This document shows, in pieces, positions 1-8,752 of a stretch of 21,117 nt of DNA. This DNA is from Candidatus Gottesmanbacteria bacterium (GTDB lineage: Bacteria; Patescibacteriota; Microgenomatia; UBA10105; UBA927). Within the stretch, counting starts at the first letter, position 1; every line of letters begins with the position of its first letter. Location: positions 1 through 21,117 of the forward strand of contig JACPFZ010000003.1 of NCBI GenBank assembly GCA_016182725.1. The letters are read 5' to 3'. Made by a program: the position numbers and the translations under genes. The notes under the pieces were generated by a model. It saw only the letters and a program-made list of their open reading frames with translations. It had not been told where the DNA came from and made no database searches.

Positions 1-414
1 CAGCAGCTCATTGAAGGTGACAAAGAACGACATGGTTCTCTTCTTATAATTGAGATATTAGCACTAGAAGATGGCCGTGATGTTGCCTCGGCTCTCTTTA
101 CCGCCATGAAAGTGCTGGATTGGGAGGAGCAGTTTGCAAGACTTTCTCCTGAGAACAGGAAAGCGGCTGATCTGGAAGATTACCTTGACGAGGATCTTGC
201 AAAACAGGCAAACAGACACGAGGAAGAGGTTGTGACAGCCAGAGTTCTGTTTCCCGATCTAGATAAAACTGCTCAGGATATGCAGGGGCGACGCGAGAGA
301 TACGTGGCCTTCCACATGCAAAAGTTCCTCACTCGACACAAAGAGTCTATTCCTGTAGATATTCTGCTTTTTACAGAAGGCGTCGGGCCTCCGCCAGGTC
401 ACAGACTAAACTAA
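1..414 (+). CDS. hypothetical protein, 5'-truncated by the window edge
   Basis: The frame is open from base 1 through the ATG at 106 to TAA at 412-414, so about 137 residues are visible and the true start probably lies outside the window. Codons before 106 read as ordinary protein (QQLIEGDKERHGS, then a short hydrophobic stretch), which argues against starting at 106. The protein is hydrophilic and highly charged, with an acidic helix-prone middle (LEDYLDEDLAKQ) and no signal peptide, membrane segment or metal motif. I do not recognise the family. It is followed by a repeat-rich spacer and a convergent methyltransferase gene. No function is proposed. Confidence 0.6.
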   Translation, partial: QQLIEGDKERHGSLLIIEILALEDGRDVASALFTAMKVLDWEEQFARLSPENRKAADLEDYLDEDLAKQANRHEEEVVTARVLFPDLDKTAQDMQGRRERYVAFHMQKFLTRHKESIPVDILLFTEGVGPPPGHRLN

Positions 415-471
415 GCTCGCTATTGGTGGTACGTATCACAGATCCAGATATCGATCAATGTGGCCTTTACA

Positions 472-497
472 ATATAATCAATATAATCACATAATCA
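472..497. repeat. 9-bp tandem repeat (ATATAATCA)
   Basis: ATATAATCA occurs at 472-480 and again at 481-489, followed by a partial third copy, CATAATCA, at 490-497. The array runs directly into the left arm of the inverted repeat that begins at 497. Confidence 0.7.
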
Positions 498-622
498 ACC
501 TTCCATGTTAAACACATTCAAACATTCTCTTTTTATTGCTTTTCTTCGTCCATGGTCAGATACGTTATTGTTTCCAGATGCTCTGTCAATAGGATGTTTG
601 AACGTAGTTAACATGGAAGGTT
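497..622. repeat. long imperfect inverted repeat (32-bp arms, 62-nt loop)
   Basis: The left arm 497-528 begins AACCTTCCATGTTAA. The right arm 591-622 is its reverse complement at 28 of 32 positions, with mismatches at 512, 513, 516 and 526. The outer 15 bp and an inner 9 bp (TTCAAACAT at 517-525) pair perfectly. The loop 529-590 has no ORF. As RNA it would form a long stem between convergent genes. As DNA it resembles terminal inverted repeats of a miniature element. Confidence 0.7.
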
Positions 623-669
623 AAGTAAGTAAGTATAAGTAAGTAAAGTAAGTAAGAAGGTTAAGTAAT
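621..669. repeat. TAAG/AAGT short tandem repeat tract
   Basis: A run of TAAG/AAGT units with occasional slips fills this stretch. The 12-mer AAGGTTAAGTAA occurs at 617-628 and again at 658-669. The methyltransferase stop codon (661-663, minus strand) lies inside the tract, so slippage here could change that protein's C-terminus. Confidence 0.65.
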
Positions 670-1380
670 TAAGTAATCCCCTAGAGCACGAGATATTGTT
701 TTGAAGATATAGTCCGGATTATCTGTTATATCTTTTGCCATGGAGCTATGGTCAGATTCTGCAAATATTGTTGCGTTTTTCATTGCATCAAATCGAAAAA
801 TTACAAAGGGATGATCTGCACCTCTGGAAATTCCTGAAACTAAAAAGAAACCGCCTGGCTTCGTAATATGTCGTATATTTCCTACAATGACCTTAAGTTG
901 CTCACTTGAAATTTTGAAATGCTGCACTGATTGATATAAGTTATTCATCATAAATACTGCATGAAAACTATTTTCAGCAAAGGGAGGAAAATATCCATCT
1001 GCTTGAACAAATTGAGGTGGATTTCCTCCTTGAGTATAGGTTCGCTTTTTGGCATCCACCACTGTTTTGTATAATTTTTGCAAAAATTTTCCTTTTTCAC
1101 CAAACATACCTGCATCTATTTCAATTCCAGTAACTTGAACGTTATCTCCAAAAACATGAGCCATTTCTCGAGTTGTATCTCCGATAGAAGATCCTATATC
1201 CAGAATTGTGCCTTGAGGAATGAGGTCCTTTAATTGTTCCAAAAGTGACACGCCAAATGTCTCTTCCACTCTTCCAGGCCAGGTAAGTTTTGTATGTTGA
1301 TACCCATATGCTCTTCTGTCCTTTTCTGAGGGGAGTTGATGAGAAAGATTGTTTTCTAAATATGAAGGACTGTCAGCCAT
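661..1380 (-). CDS. class I SAM-dependent methyltransferase
   Basis: The 239-residue product has the Rossmann methyltransferase signature: motif I ILDIGSSIGD near residue 60, an acidic strand end (TGIEID) about 25 residues later, a QADGYFPPF motif II-like segment, and a late KPGGFFLVSG strand-turn typical of motif III. The substrate cannot be read from the sequence, so small molecule, lipid or protein all remain possible. I start at the ATG at 1380 because a perfect TATAAT (1387-1392 on the minus strand) lies just six bases before it. An in-frame TTG at 1398 would add six residues but lies upstream of that box. The gene is visibly richer in A+T than the adjacent rpo operon, which may indicate separate ancestry. 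It is transcribed divergently from rpoB. Confidence 0.75.
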   Translation of the reverse strand: MADSPSYLENNLSHQLPSEKDRRAYGYQHTKLTWPGRVEETFGVSLLEQLKDLIPQGTILDIGSSIGDTTREMAHVFGDNVQVTGIEIDAGMFGEKGKFLQKLYKTVVDAKKRTYTQGGNPPQFVQADGYFPPFAENSFHAVFMMNNLYQSVQHFKISSEQLKVIVGNIRHITKPGGFFLVSGISRGADHPFVIFRFDAMKNATIFAESDHSSMAKDITDNPDYIFKTISRALGDYLIT

Positions 1381-1386
1381 GAAATT

Positions 1387-1417
1387 ATTATATCTCAAAG
1401 TTAGTAAATTTATTGAA
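1387..1417 (-). promoter_or_regulatory. candidate promoter of the methyltransferase, leaderless geometry
   Basis: On the minus strand TATAAT occupies 1392-1387 and is followed by AATTTC and then the ATG at 1380. A start point about 7 nt past the box would fall on the start codon. The -35 match is poor (TTCAAT, 19-nt spacer), so the call rests mainly on the perfect -10. Confidence 0.4.
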
Positions 1418-1499
1418 TTTAAAATTGTTCGAAGCTCAGAATGACAGAATAATAAATTTCTTCCTCCGTGTCTTTAAGGGATAAGTGCATTTTTCACTC

Positions 1500-1527
1500 T
1501 TGACAGAACGGGAAAATGCGGTATAAT
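1500..1527 (+). promoter_or_regulatory. consensus housekeeping promoter of the rpoBC-rpsLG operon
   Basis: Perfect -35 TTGACA (1500-1505) and perfect -10 TATAAT (1522-1527) are separated by 16 nt. The expected start near 1534 gives a leader of about 93 nt before rpoB. This is the strongest promoter match in the window, as expected for an essential, highly expressed operon. Confidence 0.85.
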
Positions 1528-1533
1528 ACTCCT

Positions 1534-1626
1534 TAATTCACAAAGCCTTTAAGAGGCGGACGTTCATTGTTCGCTTCTTTTTGTCGTTCATAAGAGTTTC
1601 CGATCCTCTTAAGAAATTATTTCGCG
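1534..1626 (+). promoter_or_regulatory. structured 5' leader of rpoB
   Basis: The leader contains TTAAGAGG (1549-1556), complementary to CCTCTTAA (1605-1612) about 14 nt before the ATG. The intervening segment carries CGTTCAT twice (1561-1567, 1585-1591). No Shine-Dalgarno sequence precedes the ATG at 1627. The 8-bp stem could fold the ribosome-binding region, so feedback or processing control is possible. No known leader family is recognised. Confidence 0.4.
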
Positions 1627-4600
1627 ATGAGCAAACAAGCAAATACTCAAGAGCGGCTGTATTGGGGGAAACAATTTAGCAATCTTCCACCCTTAGATCT
1701 TACCCTAGTGCAGCGGGAATCCTACCAGTGGTTTTTGGAACATGGTATCAAAGAACTCCTCTCTGAAGTATCTCCGATTACGGATTTTACCGGCAAAAAT
1801 TGGACACTCTCCTTCGGAGACTACTTTTTTGGCAAACCCCGCCTGACCCCACAAACTGCATTGGAAAAGGGATTAACGTTTGACATGCCGCTCAAAGTGA
1901 CGGCGACGCTCACCAATAAGCAGACCGGCCACTATGTGACACAGGAAGTATTTTTGGGTGATATCCCGGCGATGACAGCAAACGGTACCTTTATCGTCAA
2001 CGGCATCGAGCGCTGTGTCGTCAATCAGCTCGTTCGTTCTCCGGGTATTTACTTCACCGGTCAGGTGGATTCCGTAACAGGAAAAACCATCTATAGTGCG
2101 GAGATTAGACCCATGCACGGGAGCTGGCTTGAGTTTATTGTGACCAGAAATGATGTCCTTATGGTGCGGATTGACCGGAGGCGCAAATTTGTGGCCTCGA
2201 CATTCCTTCGGGCGGTCGGTTTATCTACCAACGAGGAAATTTTACAGACGTTTGGCGATGTGGATACTCATGGCGATCATCGGTATTTGGAAGCAACCCT
2301 GGCAAAAGATCCCACCACCAATCAAGTGGAAGCAGTGCTTGAACTATACCGGAAACTTCGTCCCGGTGAACCCATTGTCCTCGATAATGCCCAGGAACTA
2401 TTAAAAACCATGTTTTTTGATCACCGGCGGTACAGCTTGGAGCGCGTGGGACGGTACAAGATGAATAAAAAGTTAGGCATTGGTGTCCCTACTACAAAAG
2501 AGTACTGGACACTCGCGAAAGAAGATATTGTCGGCAGCCTTCGTTACCTCATGGCACTGAATAATGGCAAAGGTGATGTGGACGATATTGACCACTTGGG
2601 TAATCGTCGCGTACGTCGCGTAGGGGAGCTTGTTGCCACCAATGCGTTTCGTGTGGGACTTCTGCGTTTAGAGCGCTCCGTACGGGAAAAAATGAGTCTT
2701 GCCGGCCCTGCTGCAGTAGATTTGACTCCCGGACAACTCGTCAACGCGCGGCCGATTATTGCCGCAATTAACGACTTTTTCCGAACGAGTCAGCTTTCCA
2801 CTATCCTTGACCAAACCAATCCGCTTGCAGAAGTGGACAACCTCAGGCGGCTGACGGTCATGGGTATAGGAGGAATTTCCCGTGAGCGTGCGTCATTTTC
2901 TATCCGTGATATTAATGCTTCGCAGTACGGCAGAATTGACCCGGTCAGAAGCCCCGAAGGACCAAACATTGGACTGGTTACCTACATGTCTCTCTATGCG
3001 CGCGTCAATGAATATGGATTTTTGGAAACGCCATACCGCAAAGTGGTCAAAGCGACTGATGGTGAACAAACCCGCATGCACGTGATGGATGAAATTGTCT
3101 ATCTTGCTGCGGACGATGAACAATGCCACTATATTACGCACGCAGGGGTAGCTATGGATGAAAAGGGTACTTTGCTTGATGATCGTGTGCCCATGCGGTA
3201 CAAAGGGGAATTTTTAGAAGGAGATGTCACGCTCGTAGAATACATGGATCTGGTGCCTCGTCAAGTAGTTGGCGCTCCGGCATCTCTGATTCCGTTCCTG
3301 GCCCACGATGAAGCAAACCGAGCACTCATGGGTACCCATATGCAGTGCCAGGCAGTGCCGCTTCTTCGTCCGGAATCTCCGGTGGTCGGCACCGGTATGG
3401 AGGCAGCAATTTCGCAGTCTCTGGGCCGCGTTATACGAAGCCGAGAAGACGCCACCGTGATGTATGCAGATGGGAGCTTTGTGCTTTTGGAAACCAAAGA
3501 AGGCCTTCGTGAATCGTATGCTGTGGAAAAGTTCAAGCGGTCTGCACAGTCTACAAGCTACAACCAAAAGATTCTGGTTACAACCGGCGACAAAGTGAAA
3601 AAAAAACAGGTTATCATTGACGGCCCGGCAAGCGACCACGGTGAACTTGCGCTCGGAACCAACGTGGTGATTGCATATATGAGTTTCGATGGGTTGGGAT
3701 ACGAAGATGCCGTGGTCATCTCCGACCGATTAGTAAAAGAAGATCTCCTTACGTCCATAAACATTGAAGAATATGAAGCAAGCGTGGTGGATACGAAACT
3801 TGGGCCAGAAGAAACCACGCGCGATATCCCTAATGTCGGTGAAGAGGCCTTGCGAAATCTGGATCGCGACGGCATCGTGGTCGTGGGTGCTGAAGTAGGA
3901 CCGAATGATATTTTGGTTGGAAAAATTGCTCCGAAAGGCGAAACGGAGTTGACGGCAGAAGAACGGTTGCTCCGGGCAATTTTTGGTGAGAAAGCGCGGG
4001 AAGTACGTGACACCAGCCTTCGTATGCCTCATGGGGAGCGTGGTACGGTTATTGACGTGGCGATTTTAGACAAAGAAAAGGGCGATGAACTTGAACCGGG
4101 GGCGAATCGGAAAATTGTGGTCAAGGTTGCCCAAATCCGTAAAGTGGTGGTGGGAGACAAACTCGCCGGCAGACACGGCAACAAAGGCGTCATCTCCAAG
4201 ATTGTGTCGCAGTTCGATATGCCGTATTTATCCGACGGAACGACCGTTGATCTCATTATTTCTCCGCTCTCCGTTCTGTCTCGTATGAATTTAGGACAAC
4301 TTCTGGAAGCGCACCTGGGGTTGGCCGCCCAGCGGCTCAATACAAAAGTAGCCTTGCCGGTCTTTGAAAAATCTTCGGAGGATCGCATAGTAACCATGCT
4401 CAATAATGCCAATCTGCCGGTGAATGGGAAAAGTACCTTGTTTGACGGGAGAACCGGTGAATCGTTCCGCGAGCCGGTGGTCGTCGGGCTTGGGTACATT
4501 ATGAAGCTTATCCACATGGTGGAAGACAAAACCCATGCGCGTTCAACCGGGCCGTACTCACTGGTGACGCAGCAACCACTTGGCGGGAAAGCGCAAATGG

Positions 4601-4956
4601 GTGGACAACGTTTGGGAGAAATGGAAGTCTGGGCACTGGAAGCACACCGCGCGGCGCACATCCTCCAAGAGATGCTTACGATTAAATCGGATGACGTGGT
4701 TGGCCGCGCCAAGGCGTTTGAAGCAATTGTTAAAGGTATTGATATCCCGGCATCTACTGTTCCGGAATCCTTTAAGGTGTTGGTAAAAGAACTGCAGGCG
4801 TTGGGTTTAAACGTCGTGCCAACGGGTGTGGTGACCATCCGCCCGCAGAGCCCGACTGCTGAAAGTGCGGCTACAGAGGAAGCAGTGAAGGCGGAAGCAG
4901 AAGAAATTGCAAAAGCCGCAGGAGGAGAAACAGTAGCAGAAGAACTTAAAAATTAA
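1627..4956 (+). CDS. rpoB: DNA-directed RNA polymerase subunit beta
   Basis: The beta subunit forms half of the polymerase active-site cleft. The 1109-residue protein is complete and short compared with about 1340 in E. coli, lacking the large lineage-specific insertions. Hallmarks in order: the N-terminal NLPPLDL...SYQWFLEHGIKELL region; VNGIERCVVNQLVRSPG; the rifampicin-pocket segment TSQLSTILDQTNPLAEVDN (387-405); SPEGPNIGL; the active-site lysines K845 and K853 in VGDKLAGRHGNKG; and the C-terminal clamp segment GGKAQMGGQRLGEMEVWALE. The last ~35 residues are an Ala/Glu-rich tail. Three rifampicin-contact positions differ from the sensitive consensus. rpoC follows after a hairpin-forming spacer. 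No rplJ/rplL genes lie upstream; the operon starts here at its own promoter. Confidence 0.98.
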   Translation: MSKQANTQERLYWGKQFSNLPPLDLTLVQRESYQWFLEHGIKELLSEVSPITDFTGKNWTLSFGDYFFGKPRLTPQTALEKGLTFDMPLKVTATLTNKQTGHYVTQEVFLGDIPAMTANGTFIVNGIERCVVNQLVRSPGIYFTGQVDSVTGKTIYSAEIRPMHGSWLEFIVTRNDVLMVRIDRRRKFVASTFLRAVGLSTNEEILQTFGDVDTHGDHRYLEATLAKDPTTNQVEAVLELYRKLRPGEPIVLDNAQELLKTMFFDHRRYSLERVGRYKMNKKLGIGVPTTKEYWTLAKEDIVGSLRYLMALNNGKGDVDDIDHLGNRRVRRVGELVATNAFRVGLLRLERSVREKMSLAGPAAVDLTPGQLVNARPIIAAINDFFRTSQLSTILDQTNPLAEVDNLRRLTVMGIGGISRERASFSIRDINASQYGRIDPVRSPEGPNIGLVTYMSLYARVNEYGFLETPYRKVVKATDGEQTRMHVMDEIVYLAADDEQCHYITHAGVAMDEKGTLLDDRVPMRYKGEFLEGDVTLVEYMDLVPRQVVGAPASLIPFLAHDEANRALMGTHMQCQAVPLLRPESPVVGTGMEAAISQSLGRVIRSREDATVMYADGSFVLLETKEGLRESYAVEKFKRSAQSTSYNQKILVTTGDKVKKKQVIIDGPASDHGELALGTNVVIAYMSFDGLGYEDAVVISDRLVKEDLLTSINIEEYEASVVDTKLGPEETTRDIPNVGEEALRNLDRDGIVVVGAEVGPNDILVGKIAPKGETELTAEERLLRAIFGEKAREVRDTSLRMPHGERGTVIDVAILDKEKGDELEPGANRKIVVKVAQIRKVVVGDKLAGRHGNKGVISKIVSQFDMPYLSDGTTVDLIISPLSVLSRMNLGQLLEAHLGLAAQRLNTKVALPVFEKSSEDRIVTMLNNANLPVNGKSTLFDGRTGESFREPVVVGLGYIMKLIHMVEDKTHARSTGPYSLVTQQPLGGKAQMGGQRLGEMEVWALEAHRAAHILQEMLTIKSDDVVGRAKAFEAIVKGIDIPASTVPESFKVLVKELQALGLNVVPTGVVTIRPQSPTAESAATEEAVKAEAEEIAKAAGGETVAEELKN

Positions 4957-5009
4957 AACTTTAAACTTATAAAAACAATTTCAAAGTTTACATTTTAAAG
5001 TTTAAAGTT
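4957..5009. repeat. AT-rich inverted repeat between rpoB and rpoC
   Basis: AACTTTAAACTT (4957-4968, directly after the rpoB stop) is the exact reverse complement of AAGTTTAAAGTT (4998-5009), with a 29-nt loop. Another partial copy (AAAGTTTA, 4983-4990) lies in between, so alternative pairings exist. The right arm ends 7 nt before the rpoC ATG, where a ribosome-binding site would be expected but none is visible. It may act as an RNA processing or translation-control element. Confidence 0.65.
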
Positions 5010-5016
5010 GAAATAT

Positions 5017-8000
5017 ATGGATAAAAAAGGAAATTTTGCCAATATTATTGATTTTTCGGGGTTAAAGATCACGCTGGCATCACCGGAAGAAATAAAGATG
5101 TGGTCATATGGTGAAGTGACAAAGCCCGAAACCATAAACTACCGGACGCTGAAACCAGAAAAAGACGGTCTTTTTGATGAACGCATTTTTGGACCCACCA
5201 AGGATTGGGAATGTTACTGCGGCAAGTATAAACGGATTCGCTATCGTGGCATTATCTGCGATAAATGTGGAGTAGAAGTAACCCAGAGCAAAGTGCGAAG
5301 GGAACGCATGGGACATATTACTCTTTCAGCTCCCGTTGCCCATGTATGGTTTTTTAAAGGCGCGCCGAGCAAACTTTCTTTAGTTTTGGACATTAGTCCG
5401 CGGGCTCTGGAAGGGGTTATTTACTTTGCCCAATATCTGGTAACCCACGTGGATGAACAGAAGCGAAAAGAAGTGCTCGCAACAGTTTCCGAAACCGGAA
5501 AAGGAAGAATTGGAGAAGTCCAAAAGCGTTTCGGTAACGAAAAGGAAAAACGACACACACAGTTTGGCCGCGACAAAGAGGATATCAAAACCCGCCTCAC
5601 CAGCCGTGAAGCAGTTGATCTTGCCACCTCTGAACTCACCCTCAAAGAGCGACAGGAGGCAGCGCAGCTTGAAGGGGATGAGGCAAAAGAAACGGAAAAG
5701 ATCAAGGAAATTATTGATTGGCTCACCAGTACCGTAAAAAGCATTAAACCACTTACGACGCTTACCGAGGATGAGTATTTACGGCTATTGGAATATGATG
5801 CGGCGTCTTGCTTTGACGTTGCGATGGGTGCTGAGGCAATCCTTCATGTCATTAAACATCTGGATTTGGATAAACTTGCCTCTGATCTTCGGGAAGAAAT
5901 TGCCAAAACCAGCGGACAACGGCATATTAAAGCGACGAAGAGGCTTCGGATTGTGGACGGGATGCGTAAGTCAAAAATTGATCCGTCGTGGACTATTCTT
6001 AAATACTTGCCGGTGATCCCGCCGGATCTGCGTCCCATGGTGCAATTAACTGGTGGCCGGTTTGCAACGAGCGACCTCAATGATCTCTATCGCCGCGTCA
6101 TCAATCGCAATAACCGCTTAAAGCATCTCATGGATTTGGGAGCGCCGGAAATAATCTTGCGCAATGAAAAACGGATGCTTCAGGAAGCGGTGGATAGTCT
6201 TATTGATGCCACGCAACGCCCAAGTTCCCGGACTGTTATTGCGCCACTTCGGTCGCTCTCTGACATGCTCCGCGGTAAGCAAGGCAGATTCCGTCAAAAT
6301 CTATTGGGGAAGCGCGTGGATTATTCTGGCCGGTCCGTCATTGTGGTTGGCCCGGATCTTAAGCTCACCCAGTGCGGTCTTCCGAAGGAAATGGCCTTGG
6401 AGATGTTTAAACCATTTGTGCTCCGCGAGCTTATTGTCCGAGGCATTGCGCCGAACGTAAAAAATGCCAAAAACGTGCTGGATCGCCGAACGCCGGAAGT
6501 CTTTGATATTTTGGAAGAAATCACTAAGAATCATCCGGTGCTACTCAACCGTGCACCAACACTCCATAAACTTGGTATTCAAGCATTTTATCCCGTGCTC
6601 ATTGAAGGAGCGGCAATCAGAATTCACCCCTGTGTCTGTGCTGGATATAATGCGGACTTTGACGGTGACCAAATGGCTGTTCACATTCCGCTTTCCGGCG
6701 AAAGTCAGCATGAAGCAGTCCACCTCATGTTGCCAACGCATAACTTGCTCAAACCTGCCGATGGATCGCCGATTACCGTGCCCAATAAGGAAATGGTACT
6801 CGGATGCTATTACCTTACGACGACGGAAGAACAAAAGTCCGCCCAAGGCGGATCCGCCTCTGGAGGAAAGGATGAAACAACACTCCCGATGTTTTCCGAT
6901 AGTGACGATGCGATTAGTGCATATCAGGCCCATTGCGTCACTTTGCGGGAGCTTATTCGAGTATACATTGACAGCAGTATGGTGGTAACTTCCGTCGGGA
7001 GATTACTGTTTAATGAGATTTTGCCAAAAGAACTTCGTTTCATGAATGCGCCGATTAAAGCAGCAACTATTAAAGCAATTATTACCAAAGCACTGACACA
7101 TTATCCTAAAGAAGAGGTGGTGCATCTTATCGATGCGATCAAAGACATCGGATTTTTCGGCGCAACCATCTGCGGTGGACTTTCTGTGTCCGTGTTTGAC
7201 TGCGAAATGATTGAGGGAAAGAGTAAGATCATTAAAGAAGCAGAAGATCGTGTGAAAGCCGTAGATAGCAATTACCGACAGGGCTTGATTACCATAGAGG
7301 AAAAGAAACGGCTTGGGAATGAAATTTGGATTGAAGTGACCGAAAAGATCGCAGATCTTACCTGGCAAAAGCTGGCAGGTGATAATCCAGTCAAGATGAT
7401 CATTGATTCCGGGTCTGCGCGGGCAAGTAAGGATCAGCTCAAGCAATTATCCGCTATCAAAGGTTTAGTGGTTGATCCGCTTGGGAAAATCGTTGAACTA
7501 CCCACCAAGAGTAATTACCGCGAAGGCCTTTCCATTTTTGAATACGTGACCAGCACCCGAGGTTCACGCAAAGGATTGACCGATTCGGCCTTAAAGACCG
7601 CTGACGCAGGATATTTGACGCGCAGGCTCGTGGATGTTTCGCATGATGCCATTATAAGAATCAAAGACTGTGAGGAAACCGAAGGATGGGAAGTACGTCG
7701 GGACGAGGCTCGGCAGGCGCCGTTTGTCAGTCGTTTGATCGGCAGGTTCACGGCCGCAGACGTTCTTGCTCCCGGTGGAAAAAAAGTTCTCATCTCTCGT
7801 GGAAGTGAAATTACGGAAGAAAATGTTCATCTTCTCGATGAGCACAATATTTCATCCGTGAGTCTGCGATCTCCCATCACCTGTGCTAGTTCCGTTGGGC
7901 TGTGTATGAAGTGTTACGGACGGGATTTTGCGACAGGATTGCCCGTTGAATCGGGGACGCCAGTTGGGGTGATTGCCGCCCAAAGCATCGGAGAACCGGG

Positions 8001-8751
8001 AACGCAGCTTACTATGCGGGTACGTCACGCGGGAGGGATTGTAGGGCTGGACGTGACACAGGGATTGCCGCGCGTTGAGGAGCTTTTTGAAGTGCGAACG
8101 CCGCGGATGCTTTCTCCCATTGCGGAAACAAGTGGGAAAGTTGAAGTCATAGAAACGGAAGGCGGATATAAAGTACGGGTAAGAAATGCCAATATCAAGC
8201 CACCGGAAGAATTTGAATACATTGTTCCCTTAACCAGCGAGCTTACGGTAAAAGATGGTGACTTGATTGGTGCCGGAGATCAACTTGCGATGGGTAGCCT
8301 GGATATTAAAGAAGTCTTGGCGACTAGGGGGCTTCGTGGTGCCCAAAAGTACCTCATTACCGAAATTCAGCGCGTGTATGAGTCGCAGGGAATTGGCATC
8401 AACGACAAGCATTTTGAAGTGATTGTTCGCCGGATGAGTGAAAAAGTGCGGGTAGATACTTCTGGTGACACAATTCTTCTCCCTGGAGAACTCGTGGATA
8501 AACAGCGGTTCCAAGAGGAAAACGCACGAGTGCTTGCTTCAGGTGGCGAGCCGGCAACGGCACAGGTCATCATCTTGGGTATTACCCGGGCATCGCTTTT
8601 CACTGAATCATGGTTGTCAGCGGCTTCCTTCCAGGAAACGACCAATGTCCTTACTGATGCAGCTCTTGCGGGCCGTGAGGATAAGTTGCTGGGACTGAAA
8701 GAAAACGTTATAATCGGAAGACTCATTCCGGTTTCCCCGGTACGAGGATAA
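5017..8751 (+). CDS. rpoC: DNA-directed RNA polymerase subunit beta'
   Basis: The catalytic subunit is 1244 residues from the ATG at 5017. An in-frame TTG at 5008 would add three residues but sits on the arm of the intercistronic inverted repeat. Visible in order: first zinc site C66, C68, C81, C84 (CYCGK...CDKCG); the KRVDYSGRSVIVVGP switch segment; the Mg-binding NADFDGD with D547, D549 and D551; a Gly/Ser-rich insertion near residues 608-622; the second zinc site C885, C956, C963, C966; and the bridge helix/trigger loop VIAAQSIGEPGTQLTMRVRHAGG. The trigger loop reads V-R at 1002-1003, where E. coli has T-F before the catalytic histidine. A DVTQGLPRVEELFE segment follows. No frameshift is seen. 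Confidence 0.98.
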   Translation: MDKKGNFANIIDFSGLKITLASPEEIKMWSYGEVTKPETINYRTLKPEKDGLFDERIFGPTKDWECYCGKYKRIRYRGIICDKCGVEVTQSKVRRERMGHITLSAPVAHVWFFKGAPSKLSLVLDISPRALEGVIYFAQYLVTHVDEQKRKEVLATVSETGKGRIGEVQKRFGNEKEKRHTQFGRDKEDIKTRLTSREAVDLATSELTLKERQEAAQLEGDEAKETEKIKEIIDWLTSTVKSIKPLTTLTEDEYLRLLEYDAASCFDVAMGAEAILHVIKHLDLDKLASDLREEIAKTSGQRHIKATKRLRIVDGMRKSKIDPSWTILKYLPVIPPDLRPMVQLTGGRFATSDLNDLYRRVINRNNRLKHLMDLGAPEIILRNEKRMLQEAVDSLIDATQRPSSRTVIAPLRSLSDMLRGKQGRFRQNLLGKRVDYSGRSVIVVGPDLKLTQCGLPKEMALEMFKPFVLRELIVRGIAPNVKNAKNVLDRRTPEVFDILEEITKNHPVLLNRAPTLHKLGIQAFYPVLIEGAAIRIHPCVCAGYNADFDGDQMAVHIPLSGESQHEAVHLMLPTHNLLKPADGSPITVPNKEMVLGCYYLTTTEEQKSAQGGSASGGKDETTLPMFSDSDDAISAYQAHCVTLRELIRVYIDSSMVVTSVGRLLFNEILPKELRFMNAPIKAATIKAIITKALTHYPKEEVVHLIDAIKDIGFFGATICGGLSVSVFDCEMIEGKSKIIKEAEDRVKAVDSNYRQGLITIEEKKRLGNEIWIEVTEKIADLTWQKLAGDNPVKMIIDSGSARASKDQLKQLSAIKGLVVDPLGKIVELPTKSNYREGLSIFEYVTSTRGSRKGLTDSALKTADAGYLTRRLVDVSHDAIIRIKDCEETEGWEVRRDEARQAPFVSRLIGRFTAADVLAPGGKKVLISRGSEITEENVHLLDEHNISSVSLRSPITCASSVGLCMKCYGRDFATGLPVESGTPVGVIAAQSIGEPGTQLTMRVRHAGGIVGLDVTQGLPRVEELFEVRTPRMLSPIAETSGKVEVIETEGGYKVRVRNANIKPPEEFEYIVPLTSELTVKDGDLIGAGDQLAMGSLDIKEVLATRGLRGAQKYLITEIQRVYESQGIGINDKHFEVIVRRMSEKVRVDTSGDTILLPGELVDKQRFQEENARVLASGGEPATAQVIILGITRASLFTESWLSAASFQETTNVLTDAALAGREDKLLGLKENVIIGRLIPVSPVRG
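8744..8748 (+). promoter_or_regulatory. ribosome binding site of rpsL
   Basis: GAGGA lies inside the last rpoC codons, 4 nt before the rpsL ATG. The rpoC stop and rpsL start are one base apart, so translation is probably coupled. This is one of only two clear Shine-Dalgarno sequences in the window. Confidence 0.55.
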
Positions 8752-8752
8752 T

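Larger units (their letters stand above)
415..660. other. gene-free, repeat-rich spacer
   Basis: No convincing ORF or RNA gene is visible. The spacer holds 9-bp ATATAATCA repeats (472-497), a long imperfect inverted repeat (497-528 with 591-622) and a TAAG/AAGT-type tandem tract (621-669). It lies between two convergent genes, so transcription termination is the simplest role. A small mobile-element remnant is the alternative. Confidence 0.6.

Noticed and set aside
106..414. Gene start at the ATG at 106
   Set aside because: The frame stays open to base 1 with protein-like codons, so the gene is more likely truncated at the window edge.
472..669. Possible CRISPR array
   Set aside because: Repeats are too short and tandem without unique spacers, and no cas genes are present.
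4029..4838. 269-residue ORF on the minus strand inside rpoB
   Set aside because: It is antisense to highly conserved RpoB codons, Ser/Thr-rich without domain features; a codon-bias shadow.
5008..5016. TTG start for rpoC three codons upstream
   Set aside because: It lies on the arm of the intercistronic inverted repeat; ATG at 5017 gives the usual N-terminus.
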